From Myxococcota bacterium (GTDB lineage Bacteria > Myxococcota_A > UBA9160 > UBA6930), in NCBI GenBank assembly GCA_028277885.1, contig JANQFK010000043.1, positions 1 through 64,000 on the forward strand: 64,000 nt of DNA. Direction: 5' to 3'. The position numbers and the translations under genes were made by a program. Below are positions 31,708 to 39,310 of the stretch, piece by piece. Numbering within the stretch: the stretch's first letter is position 1; each line of letters starts with the position of its first letter. Below the pieces are notes generated by a model that made no database searches, was not told the DNA's origin, and saw only the letters and a list, made by a program, of their open reading frames with translations.

Positions 31708-33597
31708 TCAGGAGGCGGGTGCGAAGGAGAAGCGGGGCACCAGCGGATTGAAGTCGATGGAGCCCGAGTAGAGCTCGACGCGGCCCCGATGACGGAACGC
31801 CACCCGGGCGACGTCGAGCTGCAGGGAGCGCAGCCCGAGGTCGATGCGCAGGTCCCGCATCACCTCGCCGCCGGCGTTCAGGCGGCCGACCTCGAGCCGG
31901 CCCGCCTCCACCTCGAGCCGGGCCAGCTGGCCCCGCTCGGCGTGCAGCATCGCGACGGGCGGCTCCGCCGCGGCCACGATCGCGCTCGGCAGGGGCCCGG
32001 CCCAGTCCTCGGCCGCCTGCCCGTCGCCCGCGATCCCCAGGGCGTCGAAGTCGAGTGCCGCGGCGCGGGCCGCGAAGCGCAGCCGCGCGGGCTCGCCGCG
32101 CGCGGGCAGCTGCGCCGCGAAGTCGAGCTGGAGCGGCACGCCGCCGAGCTCCGCCACGAGCCCCCGGGCCTCGAAGCCCCGGGTCGAGAGCCGACCCCGC
32201 CCGGTCAGTCCCGCCAGCGGAAGCGGGCAGCGCCGGCCGGCGAGGTCCACGCCGTCGAGCTCGAGCTCCGCGTGGAAGTCGGGAGCCTCGGAGGAGCCGC
32301 CGGCCGCGATGCGGAAGTGCGCCACGCGCAGCCGGCCGCCGGTGGCGCGCTCGCGGGCCGGGGCCAGCCAGCGCGCGAGGTCCGCGGCGGGCAGCCAGTC
32401 GGTGCGGCCTTCGAAGGGCCCGTCGCCCTCGCGTCGCGCCTCGGCACGCAGCCCGCCCAGGACGACCTCGACGTCGGTGCGGCGTCCTTCCGGCGCGGGG
32501 ACCGTCTCGAGACCGAGCCGCGCCACCACCCCGCTCGGCTTGCGCAGCGCGTCGCCGTGGCGGAGCTGGGCGTCGTCGAGGCGCAGGTCGAGGCGGACGC
32601 GCGGATCCCCGACCGCACCGCTCAGGCCGATGCGCGCCTCCACGGGACCGACCAGCCGCCGCTCCCCGGCTCGCTCGCCGGCACCGCCGGCACCGCCCGC
32701 CCCGGCGACGTGGCGCACCCGGCCCGAGAGGCGCAGCTCGGAGCCGTCCTCGAGCACCCGGGCTTCGGCGTCGCCGGTGGCGGCGAGGTCGCCCCGGGCG
32801 TGGAGCTCGAGCCGGGTCGCCGCCGCACGTGCGTGGCCCGCCCGCAGGTCCAGCGCGAAGCGGTGCACGTCCCGGCCGTCCCCGCCGAGCTCGGCGCGCC
32901 AGTGGCCCGCCGCCGTCAGGTCCGGGAGCGGGACGGGGGAGCCCGGGAGCAGGGCGGCGATGCGCTCGCCGAGCGAACCCAGGGCCAGGGCCTCGGGGAA
33001 CAGGTCCACCTCGAGGGCGTCGCGGCCCTCGGCGTTGCGCACGCGCACGTCGAGGCGCCCGCCGCTCGCCTGGCGTCCGCGGATGGCCAGGCGCGGCGAG
33101 CCCGTGTCGTGGCGCACCTCGAGCTCGAGCTCCCGGAGCAGCGGCGGTCCGTCGATCACGCGCAGCCGGCCGCCCGCGAGGCGGACCTCGATCTCGGGCA
33201 GCAGCGCGTCGGGATCGAAGTCCTCCAGGATGAAGAAGTCGAACCGGCCGGCGCGCAGCACGCCACGCGGGTCGGCGACCACGAGCTCGTGGAGCCGGGG
33301 GCGCCACACCGCCCGCGGAACGCTCAGCCGCCAGCCGCGCCCCTCGACCACGAGGTCCCGGATCACGACGCCGCCGGCGCCGAGGGCGTCGGCGCGCACC
33401 GACCCGAACTCGACCGCGCCCCCGATGCGCGCCGCGAGCCCGGCGCGCAGCGACTCGAGGGGGGAGGTGTGCTCGAGGGGAACCCGGGCCACGCCGAGGC
33501 ACAGCAGCGCGACCGCCGCGATGGCGAGCGACGCCCGGCCGAGTCGGGTTCCGGAGATCAGTCGGGTTCCGGAGATGGAGCGCAGCGGCTCCGACAC
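31708..33597 (-). CDS. AsmA-like / large periplasmic protein
   Basis: This 629-residue protein has one N-terminal membrane anchor (LGRASLAIAAVALLCLGVAR) and a long, Cys-poor, beta-rich periplasmic region, with repeated strand patterns such as GVVIRDLVVEGRGWRLSVPR and VMRDLRIDLGLRSLQLDVAR. This resembles the AsmA/TamB/YhdP group, thought to move lipids across the periplasm. Similarity is by pattern, not by a named motif. It has its own sigma-54 promoter at 33648-33663 and a GTG start after GGGGGAG. It is monocistronic. Confidence 0.65.
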   Translation of the reverse strand: MSEPLRSISGTRLISGTRLGRASLAIAAVALLCLGVARVPLEHTSPLESLRAGLAARIGGAVEFGSVRADALGAGGVVIRDLVVEGRGWRLSVPRAVWRPRLHELVVADPRGVLRAGRFDFFILEDFDPDALLPEIEVRLAGGRLRVIDGPPLLRELELEVRHDTGSPRLAIRGRQASGGRLDVRVRNAEGRDALEVDLFPEALALGSLGERIAALLPGSPVPLPDLTAAGHWRAELGGDGRDVHRFALDLRAGHARAAATRLELHARGDLAATGDAEARVLEDGSELRLSGRVRHVAGAGGAGGAGERAGERRLVGPVEARIGLSGAVGDPRVRLDLRLDDAQLRHGDALRKPSGVVARLGLETVPAPEGRRTDVEVVLGGLRAEARREGDGPFEGRTDWLPAADLARWLAPARERATGGRLRVAHFRIAAGGSSEAPDFHAELELDGVDLAGRRCPLPLAGLTGRGRLSTRGFEARGLVAELGGVPLQLDFAAQLPARGEPARLRFAARAAALDFDALGIAGDGQAAEDWAGPLPSAIVAAAEPPVAMLHAERGQLARLEVEAGRLEVGRLNAGGEVMRDLRIDLGLRSLQLDVARVAFRHRGRVELYSGSIDFNPLVPRFSFAPAS

Positions 33598-33647
33598 GAG
33601 GGGCTCCCCCGGGCGCGCGAGCGCGGCGCCCGTTTCAGGCTGGAAAC

Positions 33648-33663
33648 AGCAAGCGGGGTGCCA
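33648..33663 (-). promoter_or_regulatory. Sigma-54 promoter of the AsmA-like gene
   Basis: The minus strand reads TGGCAC, five bases, TTGCT: a full match to -24/-12. The predicted start site near 33637 is 40 bases before the GTG. An imperfect inverted repeat (GTTTC-N6-GAAAC, 33632-33647) lies directly on the start site. Confidence 0.7.
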
Positions 33664-33832
33664 GAGTGAGGGTGATTACACCCGGCCGCAGGGCCGCCGG
33701 TGGAACGCGAGGAAGACCCGGCCACTGTCCCGGAAACCTGCGCCGCGGCTGCCGGCTGCCGAGCCGCGACGCGCGGGGGCCCGGGCGCGAAACTCGGACT
33801 CGCGGGTCACGAGATGGTGACCCGCCCGCCCC

Positions 33833-34354
33833 TCACTCGCGCCAGTCCTCCGGGACGCCCGCCAGGTTCGCCTCCACCTCGAGCTCCCGCAGCTCCTGCT
33901 CGAGCACCTCGACCTGCTCGCGGTGGCGGCGGATCTGCTGGCGCAGGCGGTAGTCGAGGGGCGCGTCACCGGCCTGGGCGCCGGGGATCGGCGGCCCCAC
34001 CTGCCAGGCGTCGGAGTTGACCGCCACCTTCTCGAGCTCGCTCCGGGCGCTCCGCAGGGCCTCGCGCTCCGAGTCGAGCTTCTGGCGGGCGCTCTCGAAG
34101 CGCACCCGCCACTCGCTGCGCGTGGACCCGCGCCGGCTCGCCGGCGTCGAGGTCTGGAAGGAGTCCGGCAGCTTGAGGAGCTGCTCCAGGGCCACGGGCG
34201 GCGGGTCCTTCGCCGCCGGGGCCTCCGCCGCGGACTCGGCCGCCCCCGGGGCGGGAGCCGGGCCCGGCGCGGGGTCCTCCGCGCCCGCCCGGGAGGCCGC
34301 GAGGGCCAGGGCGAGTGCGGGAATCGACGCGAGATGCAGCGCGTGCCGACGCAC
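33833..34354 (-). CDS. Secreted coiled-coil protein, unknown
   Basis: This 173-residue protein has a signal peptide (LHLASIPALALALAASRAGA), an Ala/Pro-rich linker (about 25-55), and two helical stretches with coiled-coil spacing: RFESARQKLDSEREALRSAR and LRQQIRRHREQVEVLEQELR. No enzyme motif is seen. It would be periplasmic. It is divergent from the pilT-like gene, 163 bp away. I do not recognise the family. Confidence 0.65.
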   Translation of the reverse strand: MRRHALHLASIPALALALAASRAGAEDPAPGPAPAPGAAESAAEAPAAKDPPPVALEQLLKLPDSFQTSTPASRRGSTRSEWRVRFESARQKLDSEREALRSARSELEKVAVNSDAWQVGPPIPGAQAGDAPLDYRLRQQIRRHREQVEVLEQELRELEVEANLAGVPEDWRE

Positions 34355-34435
34355 GGGGACCTCCGAAGCCGTCCGATCCGGGAGGATAGCCGAGGCCCTC
34401 CCCGCGGCCCGGTGGCTGCGGTGGGCCCTCCGCGG

Positions 34436-34462
34436 TCAAGCGCGGCGCCCGGAAGCCGATAT
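34436..34462 (+). promoter_or_regulatory. Sigma-28-like promoter of the pilT-kinase operon
   Basis: TCAA, exactly 15 bases, GCCGATAT compares with TAAA-N15-GCCGATAA: 10 of 12 defined bases and the correct spacer. It lies about 50 bases before the PilT start codon in the right direction. No fliA gene is in the window. Confidence 0.4.
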
Positions 34463-34517
34463 GGGGGAGCGAGAGCGGTGCCCGCTGCCTGCGGGCCCGG
34501 CCATGGGAGCCATCGCG

Positions 34518-35660
34518 ATGGATCGGGAGAAGTTCTGCCGCCTCCTGCGTCTCGGTGTCGAGAAGGGGGCGTCCGACATCCACTTCCAGGTCGGCAACCT
34601 CCCGCTGTACCGGTTCAACGGCAACCTCGTGGAGCTCCGCTACAAGGTGCTCACCGCCGAGGACACCGAGGCGATGACCCGCCTGCTCGTCGAGGACGAC
34701 CCGCGCGCGTCGGAGCTCGACTTCGAGGAGCTCGACCTCGCCTACGAGCTGCCCGGCGAGGGGCGCTTCCGGGTCAACATCTCGCGCCAGCGGCGCTCCT
34801 TCAACATCGTGCTGCGGGTGATCCCGCTCCAGATCAAGTCCTTCGAGGAGCTCAACCTGCCGGGATACCTCCAGGACCTGGCCAACCTGCGCCGGGGCTA
34901 CGTGCTGGTCACCGGCGCCACGGGCATGGGCAAGAGCACCACCCTCGCCTCCTTCATCAACGAGATCAACCGGGTGCGCCGGGCGAAGATCATCACCATC
35001 GAGGATCCGATCGAGTTCGTGTTCACCCACGACAAGAGCATCATCACCCAGCGCGAGGTCGGCACGGACACCTCGAGCTTCCCCAACGCGCTGCGCGCGG
35101 CGCTGCGCCAGGACCCGGACGTCATCATGGTCGGCGAGATGCGCGACCTGGAGACCGTGGACACGTCGCTCAAGGCGGCCGAGACGGGGCACCTGGTGTT
35201 CTCGTCGATCCACACCACCGACGTGGCCTCCACGATCGGCCGCCTGGTCTCGTTCTTCCCGGTGGCCGAGCACCTCCAGGTGCGGGCGCGGCTGGCGGAC
35301 AACCTGAAGGCGATCGTCTCCCTGCGGCTGCTGACGGACAAGAAGCAGACCGGCCGGGTGCCCGCCGTGGAGGTGATGCGCAGCACGCGCACCATCCAGG
35401 AGTGCATCAAGGATCCCGCCAAGACCGCGGAGATCACGGAGTACCTCGCCCGGGGCCGCGGCGATCGCATGCAGACCTTCGACCAGCACCTCCTCGACCT
35501 GCTGCGGGCCAACAAGATCTCCAAGGAGACCGCCCTGGCGGCCGCCTCGAACCCCGCGGACTTCCAGACGAAGCTCGCCCTCGAGGGCGCCATCGACGAC
35601 GAGCCGGTCGAGGACAAGCCCGCCGATCCCCTCGAGATCGACTCCGACAGCCGGTTCTAG
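34518..35660 (+). CDS. pilT: PilT/PilU-type twitching motility ATPase
   Basis: This 380-residue hexameric ATPase should power type IV pilus retraction. Motifs: GATGMGKSTTLASFINEINR (Walker A, near 132), PDVIMVGEMRDLETVDTSLK (Walker B and Asp box) and VFSSIHTTDVASTIGRL (His box). The N-terminal KGASDIHFQV matches PilT. The length and the acidic C-terminal extension (EPVEDKPADPLEID) are closer to PilU. The ATG at 34518 is preferred over 34503 because GGGAG precedes it by 8 bases. The gene ends 2 bases before the next start, so the kinase-like gene is co-transcribed. Confidence 0.9.
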   Translation: MDREKFCRLLRLGVEKGASDIHFQVGNLPLYRFNGNLVELRYKVLTAEDTEAMTRLLVEDDPRASELDFEELDLAYELPGEGRFRVNISRQRRSFNIVLRVIPLQIKSFEELNLPGYLQDLANLRRGYVLVTGATGMGKSTTLASFINEINRVRRAKIITIEDPIEFVFTHDKSIITQREVGTDTSSFPNALRAALRQDPDVIMVGEMRDLETVDTSLKAAETGHLVFSSIHTTDVASTIGRLVSFFPVAEHLQVRARLADNLKAIVSLRLLTDKKQTGRVPAVEVMRSTRTIQECIKDPAKTAEITEYLARGRGDRMQTFDQHLLDLLRANKISKETALAAASNPADFQTKLALEGAIDDEPVEDKPADPLEIDSDSRF

Positions 35661-35662
35661 CC

Positions 35663-36892
35663 ATGGCGACGGACCCCAAGGCAAGCGTCGCCCGCTCCGA
35701 CCTCGGCGAGGCCCTGCGCGAGGCCGCGGCCCACGCCGCGGCCCGCATCGAGGGCCGCGTGCTGGTGTTCGTGGGCGGCGGCGACGAGACCGCTCCGAAG
35801 CTGCGCGCCGCCGCCGGCTTCGCCAGCGCCGAGGAGGCCCGCGGCCTCGCCGACGACCTCGCGGCACCGGTCGCGGACGTGCTGGGCGGCGGGGATCCCG
35901 CACCGCGCACGGACGACGGGAGCGCGCTCTGGGTGCTGCCCCTCGCCTGGGAGGACCGCCGACACGGCGCCCTGGCGGTGGTGACCGCCGAGCCCGTCGA
36001 CGCACCGGGCGGCCAGCTGCTCGAGGGCGTCGCCCGGGAGGTGGCGCTGCGCCTCGACCACGCCGACGCGCGGGCCCGCCTGGCCCGGGGCCCGGCGGAC
36101 CCCGAGGAGGACAAGAGCGACGAGCTGCTCAAGCTCTCCGAGGCGCTCTTCAACCAGGACATCCAGCTGCTCCAGAACAACGAGCGTCTGGGCAAGGTCG
36201 AGAAGCTCAAGAACGACTTCATCGAGAAGATGTCCCGGGAGCTGCGCACCCCGCTCAACAGCATCATCGAGTCCATCATCAGCGTGCTGGCGGGCGAGAA
36301 CGAGCGGCTGTCGGACGGCGCCAAGCAGAGCCTGCGGACCGCCCTCGACGACGGCAGCTGCTTCCTGCGCACCCTCCAGAACATCCTCGACCTGTGGCGC
36401 ATCAAGCAGAACGAGCTGCCCGCGGAGTTCCAGGAGGTGAACTTCCGGGAGGTCGTGGACGAGGCGATCTTCAGCGTCCAGGACGTGCTGGGCGACAAGC
36501 CCGTGGTGATCGAGAAGCAGCTGAGCGAGCCGCTCCCCAAGGTGCGCACCGACCTCGCCAAGGTGAACCAGATCCTGTTCCTGCTGCTCGAGAACGCGGT
36601 GAAGTTCACCCTCGAGGGCCGGGTCCGGATCTCGGTCGAGGTCGCGGCCGGGCAGCTCTGCTGCTCGATCCAGGACGAGGGCATCGGGATCTGCCCCGAC
36701 GACCGGCAGTTCATCTTCGACGAGTTCTTCCAGGTGGACGAGTTCGCGAGCAGCGGCTACCGCGGCGCCGGGCTCGGCCTGGCGCTGGTGCGCGACCTCG
36801 TCGGGCTGCTCGGCGGCGAGCTCGAGGTGAGCAGCGAGGTGGGGCGCGGCAGCACCTTCACCTTCCGGGTGCCCGTGGAGGTCCTGGGCTAG
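35663..36892 (+). CDS. Histidine-kinase-like protein lacking the phosphoacceptor His
   Basis: This 409-residue soluble protein has a GAF-like N-terminal part (about 20-135), a dimerisation helix and a HATPase domain. The HATPase boxes are present: LLLENAVKFT (N), DEGIGICPDD (G1), FIFDEFFQVDE (F) and GAGLGLALVRDL (G2). The H-box reads MSRELRTPLNS; the His of the usual SHELRTPLN is Arg192 (codon CGG at 36236-36238). It can probably bind ATP but cannot autophosphorylate in the usual way. It lies 2 bases behind the pilT-like gene, so a role in pilus control is likely but inferred. The stop codon sits in a hairpin repeat element. Confidence 0.85.
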   Translation: MATDPKASVARSDLGEALREAAAHAAARIEGRVLVFVGGGDETAPKLRAAAGFASAEEARGLADDLAAPVADVLGGGDPAPRTDDGSALWVLPLAWEDRRHGALAVVTAEPVDAPGGQLLEGVAREVALRLDHADARARLARGPADPEEDKSDELLKLSEALFNQDIQLLQNNERLGKVEKLKNDFIEKMSRELRTPLNSIIESIISVLAGENERLSDGAKQSLRTALDDGSCFLRTLQNILDLWRIKQNELPAEFQEVNFREVVDEAIFSVQDVLGDKPVVIEKQLSEPLPKVRTDLAKVNQILFLLLENAVKFTLEGRVRISVEVAAGQLCCSIQDEGIGICPDDRQFIFDEFFQVDEFASSGYRGAGLGLALVRDLVGLLGGELEVSSEVGRGSTFTFRVPVEVLG

Positions 36893-37022
36893 GAGGCGGG
36901 CCCGAGAGGGTCAGCCGACGACGCGAGAGGTTCCGCGAAGCGGAATCGCAGCCAGCCGAGCGAGCCCTCCGGGCTCGCTTCGCGGCGGAAGCCGACCCAT
37001 CCCGGGTCGGCCTGCTGGCCGC
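36891..37022 (+). repeat. Hairpin-rich repeat element, copy A
   Basis: Modules in order: GAGGGTCAGCCGACGACGCG, the hairpin TTCCGC-gaa-GCGGAA, GCAGCC, the hairpin GAGCCC-tcc-GGGCTC, CGGCGGAA, and the hairpin GCCGACCC-atccc-GGGTCGGC. The same modules in the same order form copy C (47706-47858, other strand). It starts on the stop codon of the kinase-like gene. Confidence 0.85.
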
Positions 37023-37079
37023 CCGACCCGGCTCGGTCCGGCTCGGGCCCCTCGGGGAGCCCCCGTGCCGAGGGCCGAC

Positions 37080-37298
37080 CTACTCGACCGGCGCCTCTTC
37101 CTCGTCCTCGGGGTAGTCGGGCTCGATGTAGCCCGCCGCGATCTCGCGCAGGGAGGTGACCACCTCCTTGTTGCCCTCGGTCTGGACCAGGGACCGCGCG
37201 CCCTTCTTGAGCTGCTTGCTGCGGATCGAAGCCATCTGCACCAGGTGGAAGCGGTTCGACACCCGACGGGTGCAGTCCTCGATGGTGATGCGCGCCAT
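37080..37298 (-). CDS. rpoZ: RNA polymerase omega subunit
   Basis: RpoZ, 72 residues, helps assemble RNA polymerase and is the usual ppGpp contact. The start [20 protein letters not shown] and the following [20 protein letters not shown] are family hallmarks. The ATG at 37298 is preceded by GGAGG. The acidic tail ([12 protein letters not shown]) is normal. It stands alone between a terminator and a repeat element. Confidence 0.95.
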   Translation of the reverse strand: MARITIEDCTRRVSNRFHLVQMASIRSKQLKKGARSLVQTEGNKEVVTSLREIAAGYIEPDYPEDEEEAPVE

Positions 37299-37351
37299 GG
37301 CGGGCCTCCGGAGAGCGGGAAGCGAGGAGGCGGAGACTAGACGACGCCCCC

Positions 37352-37388
37352 AGAGAAGGAAACCCCGGCCGACTCGCGCCGGCCGGGG
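37352..37388 (-). terminator. Intrinsic terminator of the KKAT protein gene
   Basis: CCCCGGCCG and CGGCCGGGG (9 bp, 8-base loop, 37363-37388) are followed, on the minus strand, by the T-rich run TTTCCTTCT. It lies 28 bases past the stop of the lysine-rich protein gene and just before rpoZ. This is the best intrinsic terminator in the window. Confidence 0.65.
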
Positions 37389-37415
37389 TCCCAAGACCCT
37401 TTCGGAATCGGGCGG

Positions 37416-37808
37416 TTAGGCCTTCTTCCGGCGTCGACGACGCGTGGTCTTCCTGGCGGCCTTCTTGCGAGTGGCCTTCTTGCGGCGGGTCGCCTTCTTG
37501 CGCGTGGCCTTCTTCTTGGTGGCCTTCTTCCGGCGACGGGTCGCCTTCTTGCGCGTACCCGCCTTCTTGCGGCGAGCCTTCTTGCGCGTGGCCTTCTTCT
37601 TCGTGGCCTTCTTGCGTCGGGCCTTCTTGCGCGTGGCCTTCTTCTTGGTGGCCTTCTTGCGCCGGGCCTTCTTGCGCGTGGCCTTCTTCCGAGTGGCCTT
37701 CTTGCGCGTGGCCTTCTTGCGGGTGGCCTTCTTCCGCGTCGTCTTCTTGCGACGCGTGGCCTTCTTCCGCGTCGCCTTCTTCCGGGTTGCCTTCTTCCGA
37801 GCTGCCAT
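37416..37808 (-). CDS. Lys/Ala/Thr-repeat histone H1-like protein
   Basis: This 130-residue protein is almost wholly repeats of KKATR and KKARR, ending KTTRRRRRKKA. Such proteins resemble AlgP/HC1 and the histone H1 tail and bind DNA or RNA without sequence preference. The repeat shows at DNA level as runs of about 15 bp. The ATG at 37808 follows a G-rich ribosome site (GGGGGGTGA); a longer frame upstream is not needed. It ends in a strong terminator. Repeat number can change easily in such genes. Confidence 0.8.
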   Translation of the reverse strand: MAARKKATRKKATRKKATRRKKTTRKKATRKKATRKKATRKKATRKKARRKKATKKKATRKKARRKKATKKKATRKKARRKKAGTRKKATRRRKKATKKKATRKKATRRKKATRKKAARKTTRRRRRKKA

Positions 37809-38290
37809 TCTTGGGTCACCCCCCTTGTGGTGGTCTGGAGCGCCGCGATCCCGCCGCTGTGGCATCGACGGAAGCGTTCAGCCGTTCCACGGTCTCAGCT
37901 GGCGTTCCGCGCGGTACGCTCCTGCCCCCTATCGGAGCGCGGATCGGGCGACTTGACGGCAAACTGCCCTCGTTTCCACCGCAATCCGCAGCACTAGAGC
38001 CACAGTTGCGGCTGACGCTAACACCCGCTTTTCCGAGCCGTCAAGAGAGAAGCGCAAAAAAAACGCGAGGCTGGGAGAGTCAGCTGCGGGTGACCGGCCG
38101 GTTTCGTCGCGAAGGGCCGGATCCAACCCACGGGGGTGTGGCACACGACGTGACACTCCCGACGTGCCGAGCCGGGACGCTGCGAGCCGGGAGACGGCTC
38201 GCCCGAGCGGTCGGGAGACCCGGGAGAACGGGACGGGAGAAGGAAGTAAGTAAGGAAGGGACGCGACCCGGGCGGGTCGGGAGCGTCGGC
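37809..38290. other. 482-base intergenic region
   Basis: I see no convincing gene here. It holds the 5' region of the KKAT gene. The minus strand has TTGACG (38030-38038 region) with a weak TAGCGT about 18 bases on, a possible vegetative promoter. An A8 run occurs near 38057. A short minus-strand frame (37929-38156) has no ribosome site or recognisable sequence. The local base composition is less G+C-rich than the flanks. Confidence 0.5.
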
Positions 38291-38383
38291 CTACCGCTTG
38301 CGCTTGTGCCGGGCGCGCTTCAGCAGCTTCTTCTTCTTGTGCTTGCGCATCTTCTTGCGGCGCTTCTTGATGACGCTGCCCAC
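38291..38383 (-). CDS. Small ribosomal subunit protein bS22-like (AURKAIP1/COX24 domain)
   Basis: This 30-residue protein reads MGSVIKKRRKKMRKHKKKK followed by LLKRARHKRKR. It matches the bS22 protein of mycobacterial ribosomes and the C-terminal domain of mitochondrial mS38 (AURKAIP1/COX24): the SVIKKRRKxM core and the terminal RxKR. It should bind 16S rRNA near the decoding site. The GTG start at 38383 follows AGAGGAG. The ribosome site is half inside a perfect 6-bp hairpin (CCTCTC-cgc-GAGAGG, 38391-38405), so autoregulation is conceivable. Confidence 0.85.
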   Translation of the reverse strand: MGSVIKKRRKKMRKHKKKKLLKRARHKRKR

Positions 38384-38462
38384 GCAGGCTCCTCTCGCGG
38401 AGAGGACTGGATAGTGGCTCCGCCCCATGGCGTCAACCGGCGCGCCGGGCCCGGAGGCCGGC

Positions 38463-38597
38463 CGGCCGCTGGCCGAGCGAGCCCTCCGGGCTCGCCTTGC
38501 GGCGGAAGGCGACCCATCCTGGGTCGGCCTCCTGGGGGGCTGACCCGAGAGGGTCAGCCGACGACGCGAGAGATTCCGCGAAGGCGGAATCGCGGCT
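38463..38597 (+). repeat. Hairpin-rich repeat element, copy B (module order permuted)
   Basis: The same modules as copies A and C, but joined differently. First GAGCCC-tcc-GGGCTC, then GGCGGAAGGCGACCC-atcct-GGGTCGGCC, then TCCTGG, then TGACCC-gaga-GGGTCA, then CCGACGACGCGAGAG and ATTCCGC-gaag-GCGGAAT. That is the second half of the element followed by the first half, joined where the ends would meet. It ends on the stop codon of the TPR gene. Confidence 0.8.
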
Positions 38598-39081
38598 AGG
38601 CGGACTGGGGGGCGTGCTCGGGCAGCGGGGTCTCGCCCAGGCCGCGGCGCAGCCGGCCCAGCAGGCGGTTCAGCGGATGCCGCCGGGGCAGGAAGCCCAG
38701 CACGGGCCGGCGTCGCTGGCCCAGTGCCGCGAGGTCCCGGGCCATGGGGGAGTTCGCCGGGTCGATCATCAGCCCGCGGCGCAGGTAGCGGATCGCCTCG
38801 GCCTTGAAGCCGAAGGCCAGGTGGACCCGAGCCAGGTTGTGGTAGAGCTCGGGGTTGAAGAACTCCTCCTTCGCGGCGGAGCGGCACAGCTCGAGGGCCT
38901 GGTTGAAGCGTCGCTCCACCATTGCCAGGGCCAGTCCGTAGAAGGAGCGGTAGCGGGGGTTCGCGCGGTCGAGCTGGTGCGCAGCGCGGAAGTGCTCGAG
39001 GGCCTCGGCGGGCAGCTCGTCGGCGACGAGCAGCTCGCGGCCTCTGCGGTACTCCTCTTCAGCGGTGAAGGTCGCGTCCAT
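38596..39081 (-). CDS. TPR protein, unknown role
   Basis: This 161-residue protein has about three tetratricopeptide repeats between 10 and 115: AEEALEHFRAAHQLDRAN-like units such as EALEHFRAAHQLDRANPRYR, FNPELYHNLARVHLAFGFKA and EAIRYLRRGLMIDPANSPMA. The tail (RRRPVLGFLPRRHPLNRLLG) is basic. It probably mediates a protein contact; the partner is unknown. The C-terminal codons run up to repeat copy B. The gap to the next gene (39082-39310) shows nothing I can name. Confidence 0.75.
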   Translation of the reverse strand: MDATFTAEEEYRRGRELLVADELPAEALEHFRAAHQLDRANPRYRSFYGLALAMVERRFNQALELCRSAAKEEFFNPELYHNLARVHLAFGFKAEAIRYLRRGLMIDPANSPMARDLAALGQRRRPVLGFLPRRHPLNRLLGRLRRGLGETPLPEHAPQSA

Positions 39082-39310
39082 GGTCGGGGGTGCCTCCTGG
39101 TCGTCCTTGCCGGCGGGTGCGGGGGTGCCGTGACCCGCCTCACCAACCGCCCGTCCTCAAGGCAAACTGCGTGCCGATCCCCACGATCGGCAGCTGGGGC
39201 CCCAAGTGCCCGGGAACCGGGAAGATCGCGCGGAGGCGGCCGCGCCGGCGGCGGCGCGGCCGGGGACGAATCCGTAATCGCGGTTACGAGAGCGTGCGTC
39301 CGGTCCCGGC

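Noticed and set aside
37416..37808. Regular short repeats that could be taken for a CRISPR array
   Set aside because: The repeats are in-frame KKATR codons without unique spacers of constant length, and no cas gene is near.
37929..38156. A 75-codon minus-strand frame in the gap before the KKAT gene
   Set aside because: No ribosome site, no recognisable motif, and the local composition is non-coding-like.
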